DNA from: an uncultured Chloroflexota bacterium
Lineage (GTDB): Bacteria > Chloroflexota > Dehalococcoidia > Lucifugimonadales > CAJWER01
Direction: 5' to 3'
NCBI GenBank assembly: GCA_913030785.1
Contig: CAJWER010000155.1
Span: 1 to 7,019, forward strand
DNA length: 7,019 nt
The notes beneath the pieces were generated by a model that saw nothing but the letters and a program-made list of their open reading frames with translations, had not been told where the DNA came from and ran no database searches. A program made the position numbers and the translations under genes. Of the stretch, positions 1 through 6,732 are shown piece after piece (within the stretch, counting starts at the first letter, position 1; every line of letters starts with the position of its first letter).

Positions 1-657
1 GAGCCTGAGTCCCGGCGCCGCCTCAGCGACGTTCAGCAGGTCCGGTACGGGGAAGCGACTGGCGAAGGCGTCTAAGGAGCGGGTGTCAGCGTCGCAGTCG
101 TGGTTGCCGGGCACGTAATAGGCCGGGGCATCAAAGCCGCTGTAGGCCTGGGCAACGTGCTCGATCGACTGCAGGTAGGTCTCCCGGGGCATTTCGAAGG
201 AGCCGCCGCCGCACAGCAGATCGCCGCCGTGGACGATGAAGTCGTCCGGCGTTGCCGAGCCGTTGCGCAGTTGCGCGTAGCGTTCGTGGGCATTGGCGTT
301 GAGGGGGCGGAGAAAGGATTCAAGCAATTCATCGGCATCCGCTTGGCCACCGCGTTGTTGGATTTGTGCAGCCATTTCGGTGGTGAACAGCGGGGTGGGG
401 CGGCCGTTGAAGCGGAACATTTCACGAAACAAATGCGTGCGAATGTCGGCGGCGGTTTCGCCACTGCGCAAGAGGAAGCGCGGGGCGATGACTGTTTGCG
501 CCACTTCGGTCCATCCGTGGCGCAGCCATGAAAGCGTGCCGTCGAAATCGAACACCACATGCGTGGCGCGCGGGCGCGACACGAAGCTCGGCAGCAGTTC
601 GATGGGCGATGATTCCGTGGCGGTGGGCACGGGCGACAGTGAAATGGGATTTTGCAA
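1..657 (-). CDS. HAD phosphatase N-half fused in frame to metallophosphoesterase C-half (partial, runs off left edge)
   Basis: The frame is open from the left edge to beyond 723. Counting from a TTG at 655-657, residues 36-42 read FDFDGTL, the motif I nucleophile loop of haloacid dehalogenase phosphatases (first Asp at 547-549). It is followed by WLRHGW and a helical cap-like stretch typical of uncharacterised HAD hydrolases in Planctomycetes and Verrucomicrobia. Near 220-246 the sequence changes to a calcineurin-like phosphoesterase: HGGDLLCGGG (metal-binding GD) and then YYVPGNHDCD at about 91-120. The HAD motifs II-IV and the phosphoesterase's first DxH motif are both absent, so neither enzyme is complete. 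The start is uncertain. TTG 657 has an AGGA about 10 bases upstream; the only upstream ATG (721-723) overlaps the divergent gene's ATG and has no ribosome site. The fusion may be an assembly artefact. Confidence 0.7.
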   Translation of the reverse strand, partial: MQNPISLSPVPTATESSPIELLPSFVSRPRATHVVFDFDGTLSWLRHGWTEVAQTVIAPRFLLRSGETAADIRTHLFREMFRFNGRPTPLFTTEMAAQIQQRGGQADADELLESFLRPLNANAHERYAQLRNGSATPDDFIVHGGDLLCGGGSFEMPRETYLQSIEHVAQAYSGFDAPAYYVPGNHDCDADTRSLDAFASRFPVPDLLNVAEAAPGLRL

Positions 658-721
658 AAAAAGCAATCCTGCACGAAACAGACTTGCGTCGCGGGCGCGG
701 CTGTTCCCCAATGGGCGGCCC

Positions 722-934
722 ATGAATCGACGCCAATTTATCGCCGCCACCGCCTGCGCGACTGCTTTGCCTACCCTTGCCGAAACGCCCAAGCCGCTTC
801 GCTTGGGGCTGGATAATTTTGCCGTGCGCGCGATGGGTTGGAAGGCGGATGAGTTGGTGGATTATACGGCCACGCTGAAATGCGATTCGTTGTTCATCAC
901 GGATTTGTACGCGTTCAAGAATTTCAATGCGTGA
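722..934 (+). pseudogene. Sugar phosphate isomerase/epimerase (xylose-isomerase-like TIM barrel), N-terminal fragment with signal peptide
   Basis: The 70 codons begin MNRRQFIAATACATALPTLAE. This is a twin-Arg-like n-region with a hydrophobic core and an Ala-rich cleavage zone, so export is expected. The start of the mature protein (LRLGLDNFAVRAMGWKA, then DSLFITDLYAF) matches the first beta-strand and helix of the exported TIM-barrel isomerase/epimerase family, common in Verrucomicrobia and Planctomycetes. Family members run to about 280-300 residues; here the frame ends at TGA 932-934, after strand 2. Everything from about 950 onward belongs to an unrelated gene on the other strand. The truncation therefore coincides with a sequence junction rather than a natural C-terminus. 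The gene is divergent from the phosphatase-like frame, with a short region between them. The frame stays open upstream of 722, but the signal peptide fixes the start. Confidence 0.75.
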
Positions 935-954
935 GATTACCATGGCTATAGCTC
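926..954. other. Probable sequence junction between two unrelated segments
   Basis: To the left, a plus-strand isomerase fragment stops after about one quarter of its family length. To the right, a complete minus-strand UPF0261 gene ends at TAG 955-957. None of the three plus-strand frames continues the isomerase past this point. No inverted repeats, target-site duplication, tRNA end or transposon terminus is recognisable here, apart from the small palindrome GCTATAGC at 944-951. The join could be an assembly chimera or a deletion/insertion endpoint; the sequence alone does not decide. Confidence 0.55.
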
Positions 955-2193
955 CTATCTCTGATCATCCCGCAGCATCTGTAGCAGCGTGTTCGCTGCG
1001 CTGTCCGCAAACTCGGGATCGTTGATGTTGTGGGCTATCTCGTGAATAGGAATACTGGGCCGCAGGTTACTCTTGATCGCGTCAAAACAGGCCTGATCAG
1101 CCTCCGGGTCCCAGAACCTGTCACCTTCGCTGTCTAGCATCGATACGCCCCTCATGGGCAGTAGAACGGTCACCGACGCTGTGGCCTGGTTGACGGCGGC
1201 GGCGATTATCTCGCCTATCCGGATGTTCTCTTTGACATTGGTGCGGAGCAAGGTGACGTTGGGATTCCATTGATAGAGATTGCGTCCCTTGTACGCCTCT
1301 GGAACGGTTTCAATAGAACCGAAGTTGGCCATGTCGACGCACCCCGGCACGACGACCGCAGGGACCCCGGCCCGAGACGCGGCTGTGCACCGCTCAGGAC
1401 CCGAGCTGAAGACACCGCCGCACACCTCGTCGGCTATCTCGGTTGTCGTGATGTCCATGGATCCAGCTATGTAGCCGTCTGTGATGAGGTTCTCCATCGT
1501 TCTGCCGCCAATGCCTGTAGCGTGAAAGACCAGCACCTCGTAGCCGCCCTGCTCCACGACCACTCGAGCCCGCTCTACACATGTCGTCGAGTTGCCGAAC
1601 ATGGAGGCGGTGACCAGCGGCCGTTCTTCCCCAGCCTGAGGCGTGTCCACTTTGACCATCCCAGCTATTGCCCCCGCGGCATTCGCAAAGATCGTGCGGC
1701 TGATGCTGTTGATCCCGGCGACGTCGACGATGGACGGAATAAAGGTGATGTCTTTAGTCCCCGCGTAGGCGCTGACATCGCCGCCCGCCACCGTGGACAC
1801 CATCACCTTGGGCACTCCCACGGGTAGGACACGCATCGCTGTTGTGGCTATGGAGGTGCCACCAGTACCGCCCATGCCGATGATCCCACCAAGCTTCCCT
1901 TCGTCGTACAGCTTGCGGACGACGACCGCGAGCCCATTCGCCATGATCTCCATCGCCTCATCCTTGTGCGTGCCCGACGCGAGATATGAGAGGTCGCCTC
2001 CGCCCGCCGCCGCGACCTCCGCACGCTTTACCTCTGGTTCGAAATCCGGGTCTCCCATCGTCCCGAAATCAACCACTAAGGTGTCGATCCCCTCTTTCTC
2101 TATGAGGTCTTTAATGAATGCAAACTCCATTCCCTTCGTGTCCAGTGCACCAATAATAACGACGTTCTTTGGATTTCGGCCGCTACTGCTCAT
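955..2193 (-). CDS. Tm-1-like ATP-binding domain protein (UPF0261 family)
   Basis: The protein has 412 residues, close to the family's usual ~400. The N-terminal domain carries GALDTKG (15-21), the VVDFGTMG stretch, the glycine-rich GMGGTGGTS (106-114) and the STVAGGDVSAYAGTKDI block. The C-terminal domain carries MFGNST (199-204), FHATGIGGRTME (223-234) and PGCVDMANFG (283-292). These are the conserved blocks of UPF0261. The family is named after the N-terminal domain of tomato Tm-1, which binds ATP and inhibits tobamovirus replication. The bacterial role is not settled; members often sit beside a TIM-barrel PEP-hydrolase-like gene in small-molecule catabolic clusters, but no such partner is visible here. 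The ATG at 2191-2193 is chosen because AGAGGT lies 5 bases upstream and homology begins there. The frame is open to 2460, but that extension reads as non-coding. No signal peptide is seen, so it is probably cytoplasmic. Confidence 0.94.
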   Translation of the reverse strand: MSSSGRNPKNVVIIGALDTKGMEFAFIKDLIEKEGIDTLVVDFGTMGDPDFEPEVKRAEVAAAGGGDLSYLASGTHKDEAMEIMANGLAVVVRKLYDEGKLGGIIGMGGTGGTSIATTAMRVLPVGVPKVMVSTVAGGDVSAYAGTKDITFIPSIVDVAGINSISRTIFANAAGAIAGMVKVDTPQAGEERPLVTASMFGNSTTCVERARVVVEQGGYEVLVFHATGIGGRTMENLITDGYIAGSMDITTTEIADEVCGGVFSSGPERCTAASRAGVPAVVVPGCVDMANFGSIETVPEAYKGRNLYQWNPNVTLLRTNVKENIRIGEIIAAAVNQATASVTVLLPMRGVSMLDSEGDRFWDPEADQACFDAIKSNLRPSIPIHEIAHNINDPEFADSAANTLLQMLRDDQR

Positions 2194-2198
2194 ACCAG

Positions 2199-2204
2199 AC
2201 CTCT
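2199..2204 (-). promoter_or_regulatory. Ribosome binding site AGAGGT for the UPF0261 gene
   Basis: On the minus strand AGAGGT lies 5 bases before the ATG at 2191-2193. It decides the start against the 89-codon in-frame upstream extension. Confidence 0.7.
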
Positions 2205-2318
2205 TTTTATAGATAGAACTATGAAAGCTGCTCATTTCGCGACCGCAAGATTTCCGAGCTGCATGACCCTGCCTCTGAGGGCAGTATAGCCTACAGGGCA
2301 AGGGGGACGGTGGGGAAT

Positions 2319-2371
2319 CACCGGTCACCGGTGTTATCGCCGGTCGACTGACCGAAAACTGCATAACCGGT
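2319..2371. repeat. Cluster of ACCGGT palindromes, candidate operator
   Basis: ACCGGT occurs at 2320-2325, 2327-2332 and 2366-2371, with GCCGGT at 2339-2344. The first two form the dyad CACCGGTCACCGGTG (2319-2333), with 6-base arms around TCA. A second dyad, CGGTC-GACT-GACCG, covers 2341-2354. GGTGTT (2330-2335) also pairs with AACACC (2374-2379). Such stacked symmetry 120-180 bases upstream of a start resembles a binding site for a dimeric repressor, but no regulator gene is in the window and no family's consensus was recognised. GC-rich DNA makes CCGG common, so chance is possible. Confidence 0.35.
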
Positions 2372-2443
2372 AAAACACCGCTCTCGCGGCATGGGCCTAC
2401 TGGCGACTGTCCTGGCTGTCGTGGTAGCGCCTCAAGACGAGGG

Positions 2444-2465
2444 CTGTAGTACACCCGCACTACAG
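2444..2465. repeat. Hairpin: 7-base inverted repeat with 8-base loop, downstream of the unknown gene
   Basis: CTGTAGT (2444-2450) and ACTACAG (2459-2465) are perfect inverted repeats around ACACCCGC. It lies 31 bases after the TGA of the tryptophan-rich gene on the minus strand. The stem is not GC-rich and no T-tract follows, so an intrinsic terminator is weakly supported; an operator half-site pair or mRNA end-stabilising hairpin fits as well. Confidence 0.3.
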
Positions 2466-2496
2466 ATGGGATCTCCCGATGGCCGGCGAGGCCCCT

Positions 2497-3045
2497 TCAA
2501 CACTCGGTACTACACGCCCCCCAGATAATCTCCATATCCCTGAACCATTCCTTCGTGCTATGCAAGGGCGGAGGCGGCATCGACGGTACCTGCTGAGGAG
2601 ACTCGAAGTTGAATTTGAACTCATCCGGAGCCGGAGCTCCCAGGCAGTACGCCCAGGTCGCCCAGGGAAGGGACTCTGAGGGAAAGGGTATCCGGTCCGG
2701 GATAGCCGATACGAACTCACGCCGGTTCTGGTCCGAAGCCCATGGTTGGTAGGTGATTAGCTTGTCCAGGAACCAGACCATCGAGTCGTCGGCTGTCCCC
2801 AATTTCTCGTCCATCCTGCCGTAGAGCCACTCCTCGAAGGAATATTGTGTCGCGATCGACAGCACGTCCCTGTCCCTCAACTCTGGGGCAGCGGACTTCA
2901 CGTGCCACGCCCACTTGGCGGCTCTACAGGTTAGGGTATATCCGACACGCTCCTGCATTCGTGACAGACGCGTAAGGATGGGTAGTGCGAAGGCAGGGAG
3001 CTCCAGCGTTGGCATGAGGTGCAACGCCCATTCCTGGTCTCCCAA
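2497..3045 (-). CDS. Tryptophan-rich protein of unknown function
   Basis: I do not recognise this protein. From a TTG at 3043-3045 it has 182 residues; the first in-frame ATG (3013-3015) would give 172. It contains ten tryptophans (about 5.5 %), many Asp/Glu, no signal peptide and no clear membrane segment, and ends in a Pro-rich stretch (PSMPPPPL) and a WGACSTEC tail. Codon use and composition look coding, and the competing frames give Arg/Ser/Pro-rich translations. The start is unresolved: the frame is open back to the TAG of the upstream sialidase (3124-3126), in the same frame, with no ATG between. AAGGGA at about 3069-3074 is a good ribosome site, but no start codon lies at the right distance. 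One extra G inside AAATAGTTC (about 3053-3060) would create ATG-AGT-TCG in frame, so a missing base is possible. It is probably co-transcribed with the sialidases. Confidence 0.65.
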   Translation of the reverse strand: MGDQEWALHLMPTLELPAFALPILTRLSRMQERVGYTLTCRAAKWAWHVKSAAPELRDRDVLSIATQYSFEEWLYGRMDEKLGTADDSMVWFLDKLITYQPWASDQNRREFVSAIPDRIPFPSESLPWATWAYCLGAPAPDEFKFNFESPQQVPSMPPPPLHSTKEWFRDMEIIWGACSTEC

Positions 3046-3123
3046 CGTGTCCGAACTATTTCTATCTTCCCTTAAGACCCGCTGAACCGCCCGCAGGCTG
3101 ATCTGGAGATTCGTCCACGCCGA

Positions 3124-4140
3124 CTAGCCGCTGAAATCGCTCTCCTTGACCAGCCCGCGAAAACCACAGGCGAGCACCCACAGTTCCCCGGGCGTGGGCT
3201 CGAACAGGTACGGATAGGAGATCCACTCGTCGGAACGCGCCACGACCGTGGGCGCGCCCCAGCTCTTGCCCTCGTCATCGGAAAACGCGATGGACAGCTC
3301 CTCTCGGTGCCAGCTCGCCTCGTCCTCGGAGTACTGGCCGCTCTGCCTTGGCCCGGAGTCGGCCCCCTCCGCATACAACCGGTTCCATGCCAGAACGAGG
3401 CGTCCGCTGGCGAGCCTGAGCAGCCGGCCCGGCGAGCTGCTAGCCTCGATTTCGCTGGGGCCGTAGCTCCGCCACGACTCGCCATAATCCGTCGAGAACG
3501 CGCTCCAGAACCTGTCCCAGTTGGTACGTACAAGCATCCAGAGGCGTCGGTCCTTCAACTCGACGACCGTGCCCTCCATCGCCCCGTCGTGGTGCCCGTG
3601 TCCTCCAAGGTCGATCACGTGGCTGGTCGCCCAGGTCTTGCCCTGGTCGTAGGACACGAGGCTCTTTTGGCCGTGGCGCGCCGGTTCGTCGAGCATCACC
3701 TGGACACCCACCACTATGGGGCCGCGCTCGGTCTCGATCATGTTGATAAGGGCGCCGCAATAGCCCTCCAAAATCCTCTGGCGGTTGAACCAGGTCTTCC
3801 CCTCATCCGGGCTCCTGATAGACCAGACATCGGAGCGGATGCCATCGACGGGCGCGCCCACTTGATCATCCCACCCCCAGCTGAACGTGCTCTTGTCGAT
3901 ATACGCCAGCACGATGGCGCCCTCGCGTGTACGTAGAAGTACCCCCGGGCCTGGTATGCCGGGCTTCTTCCCGGTGTATATCTGCCGTGGCTCGGTCCAG
4001 GTCACACCCATGTCAGCGCTGGTCTGGGTCGAGTTCCCACGCACGGTCATCAGCGAGCCGTCGCCCAGCGTTATGAAGGGTCCGCCATAGCCCTCGGGAA
4101 GGTCGAGTTGGGCGACGTTCGGGTGCATCCACAGGCCCAT
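3124..4140 (-). CDS. BNR/Asp-box sialidase-like protein (exo-alpha-sialidase superfamily), intact copy
   Basis: The protein has 338 residues and a six-bladed-propeller layout. It has five Asp boxes (S-x-D-x-G-x-T/S-W): SADMGVTW at 41-48, SPDEGKTW at 110-117, SYDQGKTW at 163-170, STDYGESW at 216-223 and SDDEGKSW at 287-294. Candidate active-site elements are RTREG near 70, the GHGHH block at 180-184 with Glu189 just after it, RTNW at 205-208 and REELS at 279-283. The superfamily hydrolyses sialic acids or related sugar acids from glycans, but many bacterial members of this sub-type have no tested substrate, so the name denotes fold rather than activity. There is no signal peptide, which suggests cytoplasmic action on imported oligosaccharides. 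The ATG at 4138-4140 is preferred over the GTG at 4158 because AAGGAG lies 7 bases upstream. The start lies 25 bases after the stop of a broken paralogue. Confidence 0.88.
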   Translation of the reverse strand: MGLWMHPNVAQLDLPEGYGGPFITLGDGSLMTVRGNSTQTSADMGVTWTEPRQIYTGKKPGIPGPGVLLRTREGAIVLAYIDKSTFSWGWDDQVGAPVDGIRSDVWSIRSPDEGKTWFNRQRILEGYCGALINMIETERGPIVVGVQVMLDEPARHGQKSLVSYDQGKTWATSHVIDLGGHGHHDGAMEGTVVELKDRRLWMLVRTNWDRFWSAFSTDYGESWRSYGPSEIEASSSPGRLLRLASGRLVLAWNRLYAEGADSGPRQSGQYSEDEASWHREELSIAFSDDEGKSWGAPTVVARSDEWISYPYLFEPTPGELWVLACGFRGLVKESDFSG

Positions 4141-4147
4141 GTCTGAT

Positions 4148-4153
4148 CTCCTT
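4148..4153 (-). promoter_or_regulatory. Ribosome binding site AAGGAG for the intact sialidase
   Basis: AAGGAG on the minus strand is 7 bases from the ATG at 4138-4140 and sits in the 25-base gap after the upstream paralogue's stop. It rules out the GTG at 4156-4158. Confidence 0.8.
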
Positions 4154-4165
4154 CGCACTTGCGTT

Positions 4166-5222
4166 TTAGGCGACTATGAAATCATCGACGTCGATCCTCA
4201 TTTGAAGGTTCCCCTGGAACGCCGTTGTGATCCAGACCTCTCCCGGCCTGCGCTCGAAGGCCCGTGGATACGACAGGCCGCCGGGGTCCCGGGCGATGAC
4301 CTGCGGTTCAGACCAGCTCAGGCCGTCGTCGGAGAAGGCCAGGGAGAGTTCCTCTCGGTGACGGCTTGCCGCGACCGCCGCCGCCGCCCCGCCGCTCCGG
4401 AAGAACTCGTGCTTGCCCTCGGGGTATAGCCGGTTCCACAACAGGAGCAGTTTCCCGGAGTTCAGTCTAAGGAGGTTCGCGGGCGCGCTACTCGCGTCGA
4501 GGCCACTGGGGCGGACCGTTCGCCAGGACCGGCCATCGTCCCCGGATACCGCCTCCCATAGCTGGTCCCAGTTGGTCCGCATCAACATCAACAGCTTCCC
4601 GTCCTCCATCTCTTCAATGGCGCCCTCGTCCACGCCGCCGTGGTGCCCGTGGTCGCCAAGGTCCACGATGTTGCTCCGTGTCCATGTCACACCCTGATCG
4701 ACCGTCGTGTAGACGCTGCTCTCGTGCCTGTCGGGGTCGCGGAGAAAGATGGGAACGGGTGCGACGACGGTGCCACTGCTGGTCTGGATGATATTCATGA
4801 GCGCGCCGCAGTAGCCATCCAGGATCCTGTGGTGGTCGGTCCAGGTCTTGCCCTCGTCGAGGCTGCGAGCCGACCAGACATCGGCCCGGACATTGGCCGC
4901 AGCCTCGCCGCTCTCCTCGTCCCAGTCCCAGAAAAAACCCTCGCGCCCCGCATAGACCGCGATGCAGACGCCCTCCCGCGTCCTGATCAGCACCCCCACG
5001 TCGGCGGCCCCGACATGGCTTTTTCGTGGACTGGCCTCGGCGTCGATTAGGTCTTACAGTCATCGTCGCTGACGGATATCCCTTCGATTGGGGTGCCGAA
5101 GGCCTGGCGGTTGTCCACCATGGACATTAGGCGGCCATCGCCCAGTTCTATGAAATTCCCATCGATGTTGGATGGGATATCGAGAAGGGGCAGCGAGGGT
5201 CCAGCCAGCGGTTTTCAGCCAT
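4166..5222 (-). pseudogene. BNR/Asp-box sialidase-like gene, second copy, broken by two single-base lesions
   Basis: This is a tandem paralogue of the downstream gene, at very roughly 45 % identity by eye. The coding frame changes twice, by the same -1 step. The ATG 5220-5222, with GGAGG six bases upstream, starts MAEN and is out of frame with the next homologous block. Restoring one A in the AAAA run (5212-5215) gives MAEKPLAGPSLPLLDIP, leading into IELGDGRLMSM, matching the paralogue's ITLGDGSLMTV. That frame ends at TAA 5047-5049 inside the first Asp box (SDDDCKT-stop). Homology resumes one frame over at IDAEASPRKSHV; one base added there aligns the copies without gaps up to RTREG. From about 5046 to 4166 the frame is intact and keeps four Asp boxes, GDHGHH, RTNW and REELS. 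Repaired, it would be 352 residues without a signal peptide. The 277-residue piece from GTG 4999 lacks the first blade and probably does not fold properly. Confidence 0.82.
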
Positions 5223-5228
5223 AATTTG

Positions 5229-5233
5229 CCTCC
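5229..5233 (-). promoter_or_regulatory. Ribosome binding site GGAGG for the broken sialidase
   Basis: GGAGG lies 6 bases before ATG 5220-5222. Its quality marks this ATG as the original start, although the frame it opens now runs out of register after four codons. Confidence 0.75.
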
Positions 5234-5308
5234 GAACGAAAGGCTGCGTCTGCATAGGGCGACCCCGACTGAGCAGTGGCAGCGATGTTACTAGATGCGA
5301 CCAGGGGT

Positions 5309-6732
5309 TCAGGCAACAAATTGGAAGGCGTGCAGCCGTGCCCTACGCATCTGAAACCGCAACCTTACCGGTCTGCCGGACCAGGCCGATAGGTCGGAAT
5401 CGCCGTGCCAACTAACGGCATGTTTCAGTACGTCCCCTGACACCGGGTCACAGTCGTCAAAGGCGTGTCCTCGAATGGCCGTGGCGGCCTCGAATTTCGT
5501 CTCCACGGACGCGTCCACTAATTCGAAGCGAATCCCACCTCCGAATCTAGCCCATGAGCTGACCTCGAGGCGCCCCCCGGTGAACGTGAACGGTATGGTC
5601 ACGCAGAACCCCTCGGTCTCAGCCTCTAGGGACGTGAACCCATCCTGCCTCCACGAGGCAAGGCAGACGAACCCACGGTCTGTCGTGTCCGGGTACCCTC
5701 CCGGAAATTCGTACGCGTTGTGCGAGGTAGGCCTGGGAGAGATCGGAAGCGCCCACTCGCCGGGCTTCAGAGAGATAAGCTCGCAACCCGCGTAAACACT
5801 GCTGCCCAGACCGCTGCTATCGGGATCTATGATCGGCTGGCGCATGGGACGCTCCCAACGCTGTCCATCCCGACTGGTCATCATATGAATCTCGGTGTCG
5901 TCCAGTCTTCGCTGGTAGAAGGCTGGAAACATCAGGTGGGCGTCCGATCCTGGCCACGGCGTGTAGGAGTTCGTGTAGATGTCGGTGTCCGGCCCGTCAT
6001 TCAAGTCGGGCGTGACGATTACCTGCGGGACCGGCCAGGTATCAAACCTCTCCGTCTCGGCGTAGGCGATGGTTCGTAGAGCACGACGGCCGTGCCGCTT
6101 GCCCCTGAAGTACCCGACATACCGACCCCTTTCCGGGTCGAAACGCACCACCGTATGCGTGTCGCTCGCGTAGTTCTCGAGCAGCGGGTTTTCAAGCCTT
6201 TTGAACCGCAGCCCATCGCCCGAAACGGCGCCGAACAAGTGAGGTCGTCCGTTCTTCCTACCCATACCGACGAGCTTGTACCGCTCATCCGGAGGTGCGT
6301 TGGGGTCCTTGAACGCCGGCGACGCGTGTCCGGCATAGACGAGGTTATTGTCGGTCGAACCGTTGCAGTCCACGATACCGATACTGGGTTTTGTCCAGTT
6401 CGTCCCATCGGTCGATTCGGCGTACGCGAGCATATACTCATATGGGTTGTTCCAGCCTTGACGGGCATCGCCCCAGTTCATCGTGTACATACGGTAGAGG
6501 CCGTCGTCCTCGAAGACCGAGACGTAGCAAATGAACCCCCCTTCTGCAAAGGTGTCCGGCCGGAGCAGGGGCTCTCTATCGATGCGCGGACGATGAGCTG
6601 TGATGCCCACCCCGTATGGCATCTCGCGAGTCGCGTGCAACGTAGGCGACTCCGGCGCTCCGTCGCGAATGCGCCCGTCGTAGCGCGCAAGTCCGCTGCC
6701 TGGCTCAATCAGGTCCCAGTCAGCAAATACAT
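5309..6732 (-). CDS. Glycoside-hydrolase-like beta-propeller protein with C-terminal beta-sandwich-like domain
   Basis: About 474 residues from the inferred ATG. The body has repeated propeller-type motifs resembling GH43/GH32-like or sialidase folds: AYAESTDGTNWTKP (103-116), KDPNAPPDERYK (142-153), VRFDPERGRYVGYFRG (196-211) and MTSRDGQRWERP (285-296). The last ~100 residues (from RQDGFTSLEAE at about 362) form a beta-rich module with DCDPVSGDVL and VRLRFQMRRARLHAFQF. This two-part layout recurs in uncharacterised hydrolase-like proteins of Planctomycetes and Poribacteria; the substrate is unknown. No signal peptide is visible. The start is problematic: coding similarity (FADWDLIEPGSG) extends upstream of the TTG at 6638-6640 to about 6730. 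ATG 6730-6732 has GGAAG 8 bases upstream and enters the right frame only if one T is restored to the TTT run (6725-6727). Alternatives are ATG 6758-6760, which hits TAA at codon 3, or the TTG, which removes conserved residues. Confidence 0.82.

Larger units (their letters stand above)
2194..2496. other. Intergenic region upstream of the UPF0261 gene
   Basis: These 303 bases separate the unknown protein's stop from the UPF0261 start, the widest gap in the cluster and the likeliest place for an internal promoter. It holds a cluster of ACCGGT palindromes (2319-2371), a hairpin (2444-2465) and the ribosome site next to the ATG. AT-rich sequence (TCTATAAAAAG, minus strand, about 2204-2214) lies too close to the ATG to be a convincing -10 box, and I could not settle a -35/-10 pair. 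A frame open across the whole gap has an Arg/Pro/Ser-rich translation and no recognisable protein. Confidence 0.6.

Noticed and set aside
72..674. Minus-strand open frame of 200 codons overlapping the HAD/phosphoesterase hybrid
   Set aside because: The translation is a Cys/Pro/Arg/Thr-rich shadow. The recognisable motifs DFDGT and GNHD lie in a different frame.
293..721. Upstream in-frame extension of the plus-strand isomerase to 213 residues
   Set aside because: It overlaps the opposite-strand phosphatase coding sequence and would bury the signal peptide MNRRQFIAATACATALPTLAE, which must be N-terminal.
2194..2460. An 89-codon upstream extension of the UPF0261 gene in the same frame
   Set aside because: The extension is Arg/Pro/Ser/Cys-rich and shows no homology, whereas a ribosome site and the start of family homology both sit at the ATG 2191-2193.
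2444..2465. Rho-independent terminator for the sialidase operon
   Set aside because: The hairpin arms are only moderately stable and no T-tract follows on the minus strand, so it is listed only as an inverted repeat.
3307..3936. Plus-strand open frame of 209 codons antisense to the intact sialidase
   Set aside because: It is a mirror of a high-GC gene: no ribosome site, Pro/Arg/Ala-rich composition and no recognisable domain. Similar plus-strand frames at 1270-1827, 4640-5050 and 6092-6763 were dropped for the same reason.
5040..5222. Programmed -1 ribosomal frameshifting to explain the broken sialidase
   Set aside because: Neither site has a convincing slippery heptamer (the first is GAAAACC) or an obvious downstream stem, and two successive programmed shifts within about 60 codons would be extraordinary. 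Missing bases are simpler.
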